A stretch of 64,000 nucleotides of DNA, taken from NCBI RefSeq assembly GCF_002005105.1, contig NZ_MSCV01000004.1:124001-188000 (forward strand), written 5' to 3'. This DNA is from Methylocaldum sp. 14B (lineage in GTDB: Bacteria > Pseudomonadota > Gammaproteobacteria > Methylococcales > Methylococcaceae). Position numbers and translations under genes: made by a program. Within the stretch, counting starts at the first letter, position 1, and each line of letters starts with the position of its first letter. Positions 17,819 to 25,336 of this stretch are shown in pieces. Below the pieces are notes generated by a model. That model was given only the letters and a program-made list of their open reading frames with translations. It made no database searches and was not told the origin of the DNA.

Positions 17819-18484
17819 ATGCGATCACCGTTTTCACCTCTCTACTTTTTGTTCTTTTTGGGCTTGCTGCTGTGGATTATCTTCAGTATCAAGCTGGGGC
17901 TGATTACCCTAACTTTCCAGAAACTCGGTTTGAATCCGGAATCGGCGCTGACGCTGTTGATTACCTCCTTGCTCGGCAGCGCCATCAATCTGCCTTTGTT
18001 TACGCTGCGGGTATCCGCCGCGCCACCGCCGATTGAAAGAATAGGATACGGCTTGCTGCGCCGGCCGCCGGTGCCTTTTACCGGCCGCACTCAAGTCGCG
18101 GTAAACGTGGGCGGCTGTTTGGTGCCGGTGCTGTTCTCGCTGTACCTGGTCAACAGCTACAGTGTTCCGCCTTTGCAAATTATTGCGGCTACGGCTTTTG
18201 TCGCTTCGGTCAGCTACTTCATGAGCCGGCCCATTCCGGGCGTCGGCATCGGCATGCCGGTCTTGGTCGCTCCGCTCGCGGCGGCTCTGGCCGCCATTTT
18301 CCTGGGAGAGGAATATCGGGCTCCTCTCGCCTATATCTCGGGATCGTTGGGGGTCTTGATCGGTGCCGATCTCTTGCGCCTGAAGGATATTCGCCGAATG
18401 GCGGCTCCGATTGCATCCATCGGAGGCGCCGGCACTTTCGACGGCATTTTCATAACCGGCCTGGTGGCAGTGCTCTTGAGCTGA
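17819..18484 (+). CDS. DUF1614 family membrane protein
   Basis: A 221-aa integral membrane protein with about six to seven hydrophobic segments (FLFFLGLLLWIIFSIKLGLI, ALTLLITSLLGSAINLPLF, VAVNVGGCLVPVLFSLYLV, IIAATAFVASVSYF and others). The NVGGCLVP, RPIPGVGIGMPVLVAP and SGSLGVLIGADLL motifs and final GGAGTFDGIFITG match DUF1614 (PF07758). Function unknown. The start is set at ATG 17819 because earlier in-frame codons lie inside the hsp20 terminator. A CarS-like gene follows 55 nt downstream; the two probably form a unit. Confidence 0.8.
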   Translation: MRSPFSPLYFLFFLGLLLWIIFSIKLGLITLTFQKLGLNPESALTLLITSLLGSAINLPLFTLRVSAAPPPIERIGYGLLRRPPVPFTGRTQVAVNVGGCLVPVLFSLYLVNSYSVPPLQIIAATAFVASVSYFMSRPIPGVGIGMPVLVAPLAAALAAIFLGEEYRAPLAYISGSLGVLIGADLLRLKDIRRMAAPIASIGGAGTFDGIFITGLVAVLLS

Positions 18485-18539
18485 AGCGGCGACATTCTCG
18501 AATTGCGGTACCGGTTTTGGGCGGCCGATTACGGTGACA

Positions 18540-19019
18540 ATGCTGACTCTTAAACTTCTATTCCTGCTAATGGCCGCTAACGGCGTTCCCATACTGATCA
18601 ACAAGGGACTGGGCGAGCGTTTGGCATGGCCTATAGACGGCGGCGCGCATTTCGTCGACCGGCGGCCGCTGTTTGGCTCGTCCAAGACCTGGAGAGGGTT
18701 CATTGCTGCGATTCCGGCTACCGGACTGGCCGCCGCGGGGGTAGGATTTCCCTTCGAGCTGGGTCTTTGCATCGGCGCCACGGCGATGCTGGGCGATCTC
18801 TTTTCCAGCTTCATCAAGAGGCGTCTTGGTGTTCCGGCCAGTGGCATGGCATTAGGACTGGATCAAATTCCGGAGTCTTTGTTCCCTTTACTTGCCGTGC
18901 GTGTCGAGCTGGGTTTGGAGCTTATCCATGTGGCCGGTCTCGTCGCCGGCTTTACATTCCTGGAACTCGTGGTCTCGCGTATCCTTTTCCAGCTCCGGAT
19001 ACGCGAGCAGCCCTACTAG
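18540..19019 (+). CDS. CDP-archaeol synthase (CarS)-like membrane protein
   Basis: A 159-aa polytopic protein of the CarS/DUF46 family (PF01864), related to CdsA-type cytidylyltransferases. Visible motifs: NGVPILINK, the WPIDGG and GSSKTWRGFIAA stretch, GDLFSSFIKRRLG with the catalytic-type Asp and Lys, and GLDQIPE, which align with the CDP-binding positions of archaeal CarS. In archaea CarS activates unsaturated archaetidic acid with CTP; in a bacterium the substrate is unknown. ATG 18540 preferred over GTG 18534. It follows the DUF1614 gene, and its stop overlaps the convergent phosphoesterase stop within CTAG. Confidence 0.75.
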   Translation: MLTLKLLFLLMAANGVPILINKGLGERLAWPIDGGAHFVDRRPLFGSSKTWRGFIAAIPATGLAAAGVGFPFELGLCIGATAMLGDLFSSFIKRRLGVPASGMALGLDQIPESLFPLLAVRVELGLELIHVAGLVAGFTFLELVVSRILFQLRIREQPY

Positions 19020-20077
19020 GTCGAGCGCAACTGATGCAGGGTTATCTCGGGCGGGCAGTTCAAACGCACATCCACGATGCTGACACCGCTGCCGGCTGAT
19101 GTGTAACCCTGCAAGGAGTGGTAACGCCATGGTCCGTTGCAGAACGCTCTAGGGGCGTTTGCGTTGAGAATGATGGGAATGCCTCCGGGCAGGCAAATCT
19201 GGCCGCCGTGCGTGTGGCCGCTCAGCATCACGTCGAAATTGGCATAGGCCGCGTGCCGATACATCTCCGGCGAGTGCGAAAGCAGAATGGAAACCGACTC
19301 CTGTGGAATTTGATCGGTGGCTTTCTCGATGTTGTCGGCGCGGTAGTAGTGAGGGTCGTCGATGCCGGCGAGATAGATGGTCGCATCGCCGCGAGTTAGG
19401 GCGATAGACTCGTTCAACAGCATGTGGATTCCCAGGTTTTCCAGCCCAGGCGACATGCGGATGGTGTCATGATTGCCCAGGACGCCGTAGACCGGCCCCT
19501 TCAGAAACGGACGAACCTTTTGCATGGCCGTCAGCGTCGGTTCGTACGGACCATAGGTTTGTGCACGAAAATCGCCGGTCAGAACGCAGATGTCGTAGCC
19601 ATCGACCCGGTTTACGGCGTCGATGAGCGTGTCGGGAATATCCTCCGAGATGTCCAGATGAAGATCGGTAATGTGCAGCAGAGTAAAACCGTCGAACGCC
19701 CGCGGGAGCCGTTCGAGCTTGATCTCGTTATGACGGATTTGGATGGTTCGGGCATTTTCGCGGCCTCGGTTGTGCAGCCACAAGAGTCGCAGGATATGGC
19801 GCATCAAGCCATGAACGGAATACCAATTTTCGATATGGAATAAAGTGCGTCCCTGGCCGAACACGCGAGCCTCGAAATCATGCTCTATGCCCAGTCTTTG
19901 GTTGAGGTGGCAGCGCCCTACCCGCCTTTCCAACCTTCGATAGGTCTCTGAATCGATGGGCGGACAACGGAGGTGGCCGAGGGGAATGGATTCTGACGCG
20001 AGCGCCGCGTCTCCGGCCGCCTTCAGCGGCGGAAAGGGAAAGCGCTGGCCCGGTGGCGTGGGCTGCATTCGCGTCAA
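19016..20077 (-). CDS. Calcineurin-like metallophosphoesterase (YaeI/LpxG type)
   Basis: Up to 353 aa. Metal-binding motifs of the family are complete: HITDLHLD, LTGDFRAQ, GVLGNHD, LLSHSPE and SGHTHGGQICLPG. This subgroup cleaves phosphodiester or pyrophosphate bonds; relatives act in UDP-diacylglucosamine hydrolysis, but the substrate here is not known. There is a 110-aa extension before the catalytic domain that lacks a signal peptide. A TTG start at 20077 overlaps the upstream gene's stop as TTGA, favouring coupled translation; ATG 20068 is an alternative start. Confidence 0.8.
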   Translation of the reverse strand: MTRMQPTPPGQRFPFPPLKAAGDAALASESIPLGHLRCPPIDSETYRRLERRVGRCHLNQRLGIEHDFEARVFGQGRTLFHIENWYSVHGLMRHILRLLWLHNRGRENARTIQIRHNEIKLERLPRAFDGFTLLHITDLHLDISEDIPDTLIDAVNRVDGYDICVLTGDFRAQTYGPYEPTLTAMQKVRPFLKGPVYGVLGNHDTIRMSPGLENLGIHMLLNESIALTRGDATIYLAGIDDPHYYRADNIEKATDQIPQESVSILLSHSPEMYRHAAYANFDVMLSGHTHGGQICLPGGIPIILNANAPRAFCNGPWRYHSLQGYTSAGSGVSIVDVRLNCPPEITLHQLRST

Positions 20078-20382
20078 GGCATCACATGATTCAAAAGCTT
20101 GGCCAGCTTGCCCACCGCATCGTACACGACCGGAACGGCATCGCCTATGCGGGACGGCTCCTTGACGGCTCTTTCGACCCGAGCCGCCGCTTGGTTCATG
20201 GCCTGAACCGCCTGCTGGTAGACCGGTGACGAGCTGCTGATGGTGATATTGACAAGGTCGATTTTCTGCTGAAACAGTTGATCAAGCAGTTCGTCCACCT
20301 GATCGGCTTCGGGCAGCTTTTTTTCGCTCAGGGTTTCCAAGGCGCGAATCGTGCGTTGCAGGTTCTGAATAAGACTTTCCAT
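20074..20382 (-). CDS. Small alpha-helical hypothetical protein
   Basis: A 102-aa protein predicted to be almost wholly helical: MESLIQNLQRTIRALETLSEKK, then DQVDELLDQLFQQKIDLVN and AVQAMNQAAARVERAVKEPSR. The heptad-like spacing suggests a coiled coil. No recognised domain. It is translationally coupled to the phosphoesterase by a 4-nt overlap, so they are likely partners in one transcript. Function unknown. Confidence 0.65.
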   Translation of the reverse strand: MESLIQNLQRTIRALETLSEKKLPEADQVDELLDQLFQQKIDLVNITISSSSPVYQQAVQAMNQAAARVERAVKEPSRIGDAVPVVYDAVGKLAKLLNHVMP

Positions 20383-20535
20383 TTTTTTACACCTTCACGA
20401 GCGATTGTTTACAAACATTGAACGAAATCACACGGAGTTCGTCCAGAGCTTGTTGTATTCATTCTCTTGCCATATTCGTGTTAACTATTTTCGCTTAATC
20501 CGCCTCAATAAAAAAATACGCTAACAGAGCTTTCC

Positions 20536-20892
20536 ATGAACATTGCAGCGATACAACAGGCTCTACGAGAGTTTGCCCGTGACAGAGACTGGGACCAATT
20601 CCACAGTCCGAAAAATCTCGCGATTGCGCTTTCCGTGGAGGCGGCGGAACTGCTGGAGCGTTTTCAATGGCTTAAGGATGATGAATCGCATCGTCTGGCC
20701 GAAAATCCCGAAGATTATCGCGCAGTGCGGGAGGAGATCGCCGACGTTCTGATTTATCTGCTGCGGCTGGCCGACCTCATGAGTATCGATTTGGAGGAGG
20801 CCGTGCAGGAAAAGATGCTGAAGAACGCTGAAAAGTATCCTGTCGAATTGGCCAAGGGAAACGCGGTGAAATACAATCGGCGCGACCAATAA
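20536..20892 (+). CDS. MazG-like nucleotide pyrophosphohydrolase
   Basis: A 118-aa all-alpha NTP pyrophosphatase of the dCTPase/MazG-like superfamily. The metal-binding EEIADVLIYLLRLAD motif (E-x-x-D) and the earlier AIALSVEAAELLERFQWL (E-x-x-E) are clear, as is the N-terminal REFARDRDWDQFHSPKNLAIAL. It should hydrolyse non-canonical or excess nucleoside triphosphates to the monophosphate. Single-domain form. hflD begins 51 nt downstream. Confidence 0.88.
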   Translation: MNIAAIQQALREFARDRDWDQFHSPKNLAIALSVEAAELLERFQWLKDDESHRLAENPEDYRAVREEIADVLIYLLRLADLMSIDLEEAVQEKMLKNAEKYPVELAKGNAVKYNRRDQ

Positions 20893-20943
20893 TCCCTCGC
20901 GGAGAATGGGTCTGTCATTTTTCGCCATTCGTTGCAGTCTGTG

Positions 20944-21573
20944 ATGACAAAAACTTTACGCAATCAAGTGATCGCTTTGGCCGGCCTGTCCCAGGCGGTT
21001 TACCTCGTGCAGCACATCGCCAAGCGGGGAACGGCCGATCGCGAGGACATGGCGGCCAGCATCGGCAGCGTGCTCAAGATCGACTCGGGGGACGTGGTGG
21101 ATGTTTACGGCGGTCTCCACTGCGTTATGACGGGGCTCAGGCAGATCGAAAAACAGTTGGGTGGTCCCGATGTCGTGGATCCGGAGCAGGCGCGCTACGC
21201 TTCGACGCTTATTTTTCTCGAACGCAAGCTGATGAAGCAGCCCCGCATGCTCGAAGCCATTCGTACAGGCATGGAAAAAGCCGCCGCCATTGCCGAAGAG
21301 CGGGGTGTTCTGGACGAGGAGGTGGTCGCAACGCTTGCCGAAACCTATCATCAGACCGTCAGCCAACTGAAGCCGCGGGTGATGGTGGCGGGCGAGCAGA
21401 TGTATCTGTCCGATCCGGAGAATGGCAACAGAATCCGTGCGCTCTTGCTGGCCGGTATCCGCTCGGTGGTGCTGTGGCGAAAGTGCGGCGGCAGCCGATG
21501 GAAACTGCTGTTCCTTCGTCCGAAGCTGCAAAAGGAAGCGCAGCAGTTGCTCGAGTCGCTCAGTCGTACTTGA
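20944..21573 (+). CDS. hflD: HflD homologue (high-frequency lysogenisation protein)
   Basis: A 209-aa helical protein of the HflD/DUF489 family: NQVIALAGLSQAVYLVQHIAKRG, SIGSVLKIDSGDVVDVYGG and the C-terminal NRIRALLLAGIRSVVLWRKCGGSRWKLLFLRPKL are conserved. In E. coli HflD is a peripheral inner-membrane protein that binds lambda CII. ATG 20944 preferred over TTG 20932. In many gammaproteobacteria hflD lies beside mnmA and purB; neither is adjacent here. The gene ends by overlapping phhB tail to tail over 14 nt. Confidence 0.9.
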   Translation: MTKTLRNQVIALAGLSQAVYLVQHIAKRGTADREDMAASIGSVLKIDSGDVVDVYGGLHCVMTGLRQIEKQLGGPDVVDPEQARYASTLIFLERKLMKQPRMLEAIRTGMEKAAAIAEERGVLDEEVVATLAETYHQTVSQLKPRVMVAGEQMYLSDPENGNRIRALLLAGIRSVVLWRKCGGSRWKLLFLRPKLQKEAQQLLESLSRT

Positions 21574-21937
21574 GATACCTGAAGCGCGGATCGTCCGGTG
21601 TGCCTTCCAGGATGCCGCCGGTTTCCGCGCCAGGCTGCCATTGCACGACCTCCTCGATCTTTTTCGCCAGAGCGAAATCCTTGTCCGTTACGCCTTTTGC
21701 CGTGTGAGTCATCAGCTTGACGATGACGAACGCATAAGACACGGTCAGATCGGGATGATGCCAGGCGGCCTCCGCGAGATGTCCGACCGTATTCACCACC
21801 ATCAGGGTGGCTTTCCAGCTGTGGGTTCGGAATTTTCGGCGTATCCAGCCGTTCTCGTAATACCAATACGGAAGCTCCTGCTTCAGGCGCTCTTCGATTT
21901 CTTCCTGGGAATAGGCCTTTTCTTCTTTTTTGGTCAT
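21560..21937 (-). CDS. phhB: Pterin-4a-carbinolamine dehydratase
   Basis: A 125-aa protein of the PCD/DCoH family, which dehydrates 4a-hydroxytetrahydropterin after aromatic hydroxylation. The motif VGHLAEAAWHHPDLTVSYAFVIVKLMTHTAKGVTDKDFALAKKIEE contains the E/A-x-x-x-HHP catalytic His pair and the later T-H-x-x-x-G-V-T-x-x-D-x-x-x-A signature. The N-terminal extension and 10-aa C-terminal tail are longer than in minimal PCDs. No phenylalanine hydroxylase gene is near. It overlaps the hflD 3' end on the other strand. Confidence 0.9.
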   Translation of the reverse strand: MTKKEEKAYSQEEIEERLKQELPYWYYENGWIRRKFRTHSWKATLMVVNTVGHLAEAAWHHPDLTVSYAFVIVKLMTHTAKGVTDKDFALAKKIEEVVQWQPGAETGGILEGTPDDPRFRYLKYD

Positions 21938-22154
21938 GGTGAATACCTCCGGGCACGAGTGCTGACCAGTGACCCAGCTTGTGGTTCCCGAAACCTATTG
22001 TCAAGGCTCATACGGGTTCTGAACAGTAGCATCAGCGCCGTCATCCCCGTTGCATTGACCCGGTCATCGGCGAGATTTAACCTTGGCCTATCGATCTCTC
22101 GGAAACCGCTGGCTTTCTGCTGATCCGGAGCTCCGCGAGGGGAAGGAGAATACG

Positions 22155-23126
22155 ATGGGTACACAAGGTCGAATTTTGGTGACCGGCGCGCTCGGCCAAA
22201 TCGGTTCGGAGCTGATTCCGGCGTTGCGGACCCGATACGGAGACGGCCTCGTGGTGGCGGCCGATATTCGCATGCCCCCCGCCGGCGCGGGCGAAAGCGA
22301 TAGCCTGTTCGAGCATCTCGACTGTACCCAGTTGCGCCAGATTCAGGACGTGGTGCGCCATTACCGGATCGAGACCATTTATCATCTGGCGGCACTTCTT
22401 TCCGCCGTAGCCGAAGATCGGCCTCAGGTGGCCTGGAACGTCAATATGGGCGGTTTGTATCGCATGCTGGAAGTCGCCCGCCAGTACCGATGCGCCGTAT
22501 TCTTTCCGAGTTCGATCGGCGCTTTCGGACCGACCACGCCGCGCGAAGACACGCCTCAAGACACCATCCAGCGTCCGACGACGATCTACGGCATCACCAA
22601 GCTTACCGGCGAATTGCTCTGCGACTACTATTTTCGCCGGTTCGGCGTCGATACCCGAGGCCTGCGCCTGCCGGGGATCATTTCCTATCGGACTCCGCCC
22701 GGCGGCGGAACCACCGATTACGCGGTGGAAATCTTCTACCAAGCGATCCGCTATCGTCATTACACCTGTTTTCTCCGGGCCGACACGCGTCTCGACATGA
22801 TGTACATGCCCGATGCCGTCCGAGCCATGATGACGCTGATGGAAGCCGACGCTGCCGGGCTGAAGCACCGCAATGCATTCAATGTGACCGCCATGAGTTT
22901 TACCCCTGGCGAATTGGCTGCCGAGATTCGGAAACATATTCCGGAATTTGTGATCGACTATGAGGTGGACCCGGTGCGTCAGGCGATTGCCGACTCCTGG
23001 CCCCAATCCCTGGACGACAGCGCGGCACGGACGGAGTGGGGCTGGACGCCACATTACGACATAACGCGTATGACGAACGACATGCTCGAAAAGATTCGCG
23101 CCAAATTGCAGGGTGTATCTGCATAG
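22155..23126 (+). CDS. tdh: SDR-type L-threonine 3-dehydrogenase
   Basis: A 323-aa extended short-chain dehydrogenase. The Rossmann motif is ILVTGALGQIGSELIPAL, followed by YHLAALLSAVAE and the catalytic S...Y-x-x-x-K in FFPSSIGAFG and TIYGITKLTGELL. PRGL-like LRLPGIISYRTPPGGGTTDYAVEIF matches the UDP-galactose-epimerase-like threonine dehydrogenases. It oxidises threonine to 2-amino-3-oxobutyrate. GGAAGGAG precedes ATG 22155. KBL lies 117 nt downstream, so the pair converts threonine to glycine and acetyl-CoA. Confidence 0.85.
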   Translation: MGTQGRILVTGALGQIGSELIPALRTRYGDGLVVAADIRMPPAGAGESDSLFEHLDCTQLRQIQDVVRHYRIETIYHLAALLSAVAEDRPQVAWNVNMGGLYRMLEVARQYRCAVFFPSSIGAFGPTTPREDTPQDTIQRPTTIYGITKLTGELLCDYYFRRFGVDTRGLRLPGIISYRTPPGGGTTDYAVEIFYQAIRYRHYTCFLRADTRLDMMYMPDAVRAMMTLMEADAAGLKHRNAFNVTAMSFTPGELAAEIRKHIPEFVIDYEVDPVRQAIADSWPQSLDDSAARTEWGWTPHYDITRMTNDMLEKIRAKLQGVSA

Positions 23127-23243
23127 GGACGGCAGCGGACTGCCTGAACGGATTGGAAAAGCTCCATGGAGCCCGGCTATCCCGGCTTTGATTCGCGTCC
23201 GATTGCCGTTTCCGGAATCAATTCTTGAGCGACGAGGTGAACT

Positions 23244-24482
23244 ATGGCCATGGACCGAATGGAGGCTTTGTTGAAGCAAGAGCTGGCGCAGCTGGACCGG
23301 TCCGGCGTGCGCAAGAGCCGGGAAACGATCATTACCGGCGTTCTGCCGCCGCGGGACGGGCACGGCATCCGTTATCTGCTGAAAGGAGAGGGAGACCGTC
23401 CGTTTCTCCGCATGAACTCCAACGGCTATCTTGGGCTCGCGCATCACGCGGACGTGATGAGGGCGGAGGAGGAAGGCGTCCGGAATTACGGTGCGGGTCC
23501 CGGAGCCGTGCGCTTCATCAGCGGCACCTACGAGCCGCATGTGCGGCTGGAACAGCGTCTGGCCGAGTTCCACGGCCGCCAGGCGGCAATGCTGTTCAGC
23601 TCGGCTTACGCGGCGGTGATGGGCGTTTTGCCGAGTCTGATCAGCCCCGAAACCGCGGTCATCAGCGACGAGTTGAACCACAACTGCATCATCAATGCGA
23701 TCCGCCTGGCCCGGCCGAAGGAGAAGTTCGTTTACGAGCATTTGAACCTCGATCAGGCCGAGACGTTTTTACGGCAGGCGGCCGAGTCGTGCCGGCGGGG
23801 AATCATCGTGACCGACGGCATCTTCAGCATGCGGGGCGATCATGCTCCACTAAGGGAACTGATGGCGCTGGCCGAGACCTATGATGAAAAATTTGCCGAA
23901 GGGGTGTTCGTCGTAGTCGACGACTCCCATGGCGTCGGCGCTTTCGGGCAAACCGGCCGAGGCACCGAGGAGTATGCGGAGTGCGGGCCGGCGGATATTT
24001 TGATCGGTACCTTGGGAAAGGCTTTCGGCGTCAACGGGGGGTATGTCGTCGGCAGTTCGCTGCTGGTCGATTTTTTGCGCGAAAAAGCTCCGCTCTACAT
24101 CTATTCGAACCCGATCACGCCGGGCGAAGCGGCCGCCGGCGCGAGAGCCGTGGAAATCGTGAGCGGTTCCGAGGGGCAGCAGCGGCTCGCGCGGCTGCGA
24201 GACTTGACGGCCAAGTTCCGGCAAGGTCAAACGGATTCGGGATTCGAGACGCTTCCCGGCGCGCATCCGGTCGTCCCTTTGATGCTCAGGGATACCGAAA
24301 GGACCCGAAGCATGGTCCTTCATCTGCGCGAGCGGGGCATTCTGGCGACCGGGATCGTTTATCCGGTAGTGCCCCGCGGCGACGAAGAAATCCGGTTTCA
24401 GGTTTCCGCGGATCATACCGAAGCGGACCTAGACGAGGTCTTGACGGCGCTGCGCGAGTTCAGGCGAACGAACGCCTCGTAA
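23244..24482 (+). CDS. kbl: Glycine C-acetyltransferase (2-amino-3-ketobutyrate CoA ligase) family
   Basis: A 412-aa alpha-oxoamine synthase. Motifs: NSNGYLGLAHH, GAGPGAVRFISGTYEPHVRLEQRLA, the PLP-stacking SDELNHNCIINAIRLAR, FVVVDDSHGVGAFG and GTLGKAFGVNGGYVVG with the PLP Lys, then the C-terminal IVYPVVPRGDEEIRFQVSADHTEADLD. KBL cleaves aminoketobutyrate with CoA to give glycine and acetyl-CoA. The family also includes BioF, HemA and serine palmitoyltransferase; the neighbouring tdh decides for KBL. Confidence 0.87.
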   Translation: MAMDRMEALLKQELAQLDRSGVRKSRETIITGVLPPRDGHGIRYLLKGEGDRPFLRMNSNGYLGLAHHADVMRAEEEGVRNYGAGPGAVRFISGTYEPHVRLEQRLAEFHGRQAAMLFSSAYAAVMGVLPSLISPETAVISDELNHNCIINAIRLARPKEKFVYEHLNLDQAETFLRQAAESCRRGIIVTDGIFSMRGDHAPLRELMALAETYDEKFAEGVFVVVDDSHGVGAFGQTGRGTEEYAECGPADILIGTLGKAFGVNGGYVVGSSLLVDFLREKAPLYIYSNPITPGEAAAGARAVEIVSGSEGQQRLARLRDLTAKFRQGQTDSGFETLPGAHPVVPLMLRDTERTRSMVLHLRERGILATGIVYPVVPRGDEEIRFQVSADHTEADLDEVLTALREFRRTNAS

Positions 24483-24817
24483 TCGAACACCGGTTCCCGT
24501 GGCAAATCGGCCGGCAACCGTTTTCGAGCGCACGAGTCTTATGAATAAGCTTTCGCGTGAATATGCGGCGGGGCGCAAGTCGACAGGGCGACTTCGGGTT
24601 GTATATCATGTGCCCGGAGCGGCACGGAAATAAGGGGCTGAGCGCATATTCGGCCCCATCGACCCAAGCCTTACAGGGTCACAACACAACAACCAATGGA
24701 CCGAACCACCAAGCAGAAGCCGGAAATTTGGACGAGCCGGACAGCATGCGCTGGACCAGGGCTTCGGTGGAGACTTTTTGGACTACTTACAGACTTGACA
24801 CTTAATGGGAAAGACCT
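24483..24817. other. Intergenic region upstream of hpf
   Basis: 335 nt. It holds one 8-bp hairpin (GGGGCTGA 24634-24641, TCGGCCCC 24650-24657, one G-T pair) without a T-run. An open frame over 24557-24805 has low-complexity polar composition and no ribosome binding site, so it is not called. The hpf promoter presumably lies in the 3' part. Confidence 0.4.
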
Positions 24818-25180
24818 ATGCAAGTACCACTAGAGATTACGTTTCGAGGCATTCCTCATTCCGACGCCGTTGAAACCCGCATTCGGGAGAAAGCCGCAAA
24901 ACTGGAGCAATTCTGTGATCACATCATCAGCTGTAGAGTCGCCGTCGAGGCGGAGCATCATCATCAGCACCAGGGTAATCTCTATAAAGTCAGAATCGAT
25001 TTGAGCGTTCCTCAGAAGCAGATCGTGGTCAGCCGCGACCATCACGACAAGCAGGCACATGAGGATGTGTACGTCGCGTTACGCGACGCGTTCGATGCCG
25101 CAAAGCGTCAGCTCGAGGAGCACGTCCGCATGCAGCGTGGCGAAATCAAGAACCATAAAATTTCGTCCACCGCCCTCTAA
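24818..25180 (+). CDS. hpf: Ribosome hibernation-promoting factor / YfiA-type protein
   Basis: A 120-aa protein with the HPF/RaiA beta-alpha-beta-beta-beta-alpha fold: MQVPLEITFRGIPHSDAVETRIREKAAKLEQF, then RVAVEAEHHHQHQGNLYKVRIDLSVP and HEDVYVALRDAFDAAKRQLEEHVR. It should bind the 30S decoding region in stationary phase. It is the short form with a roughly 20-aa tail and lacks the long-HPF dimerisation domain. It is not in the usual rpoN-ptsN cluster here. Confidence 0.88.
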   Translation: MQVPLEITFRGIPHSDAVETRIREKAAKLEQFCDHIISCRVAVEAEHHHQHQGNLYKVRIDLSVPQKQIVVSRDHHDKQAHEDVYVALRDAFDAAKRQLEEHVRMQRGEIKNHKISSTAL

Positions 25181-25201
25181 TCGTTTAACCACACGACGGT
25201 C

Positions 25202-25238
25202 CGGGGCGTAACGAGATTTAATTGCTTCTTACGCCCCG
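25202..25238. other. 10-bp inverted repeat between hpf and nrdJ
   Basis: CGGGGCGTAA (25202-25211) and TTACGCCCCG (25229-25238) are perfect inverted repeats with a 17-nt loop, placed between the convergent hpf and nrdJ genes. No T-run on either side; it may be a bidirectional transcription end or an RNA-stabilising hairpin. Confidence 0.5.
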
Positions 25239-25336
25239 CCGGTGTCCCGGTTCCCGCCAAAACCCTTTTCTCAGTTCCGCGCCTGTTTTATATCCGAGTG
25301 TCGTGACAGAGCGACATGTGCCGGCGGCGTCACGGG

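Noticed and set aside
24557-24805. 82-codon open frame upstream of hpf
   Set aside because: No ribosome binding site, polar low-complexity composition, no recognisable motif.
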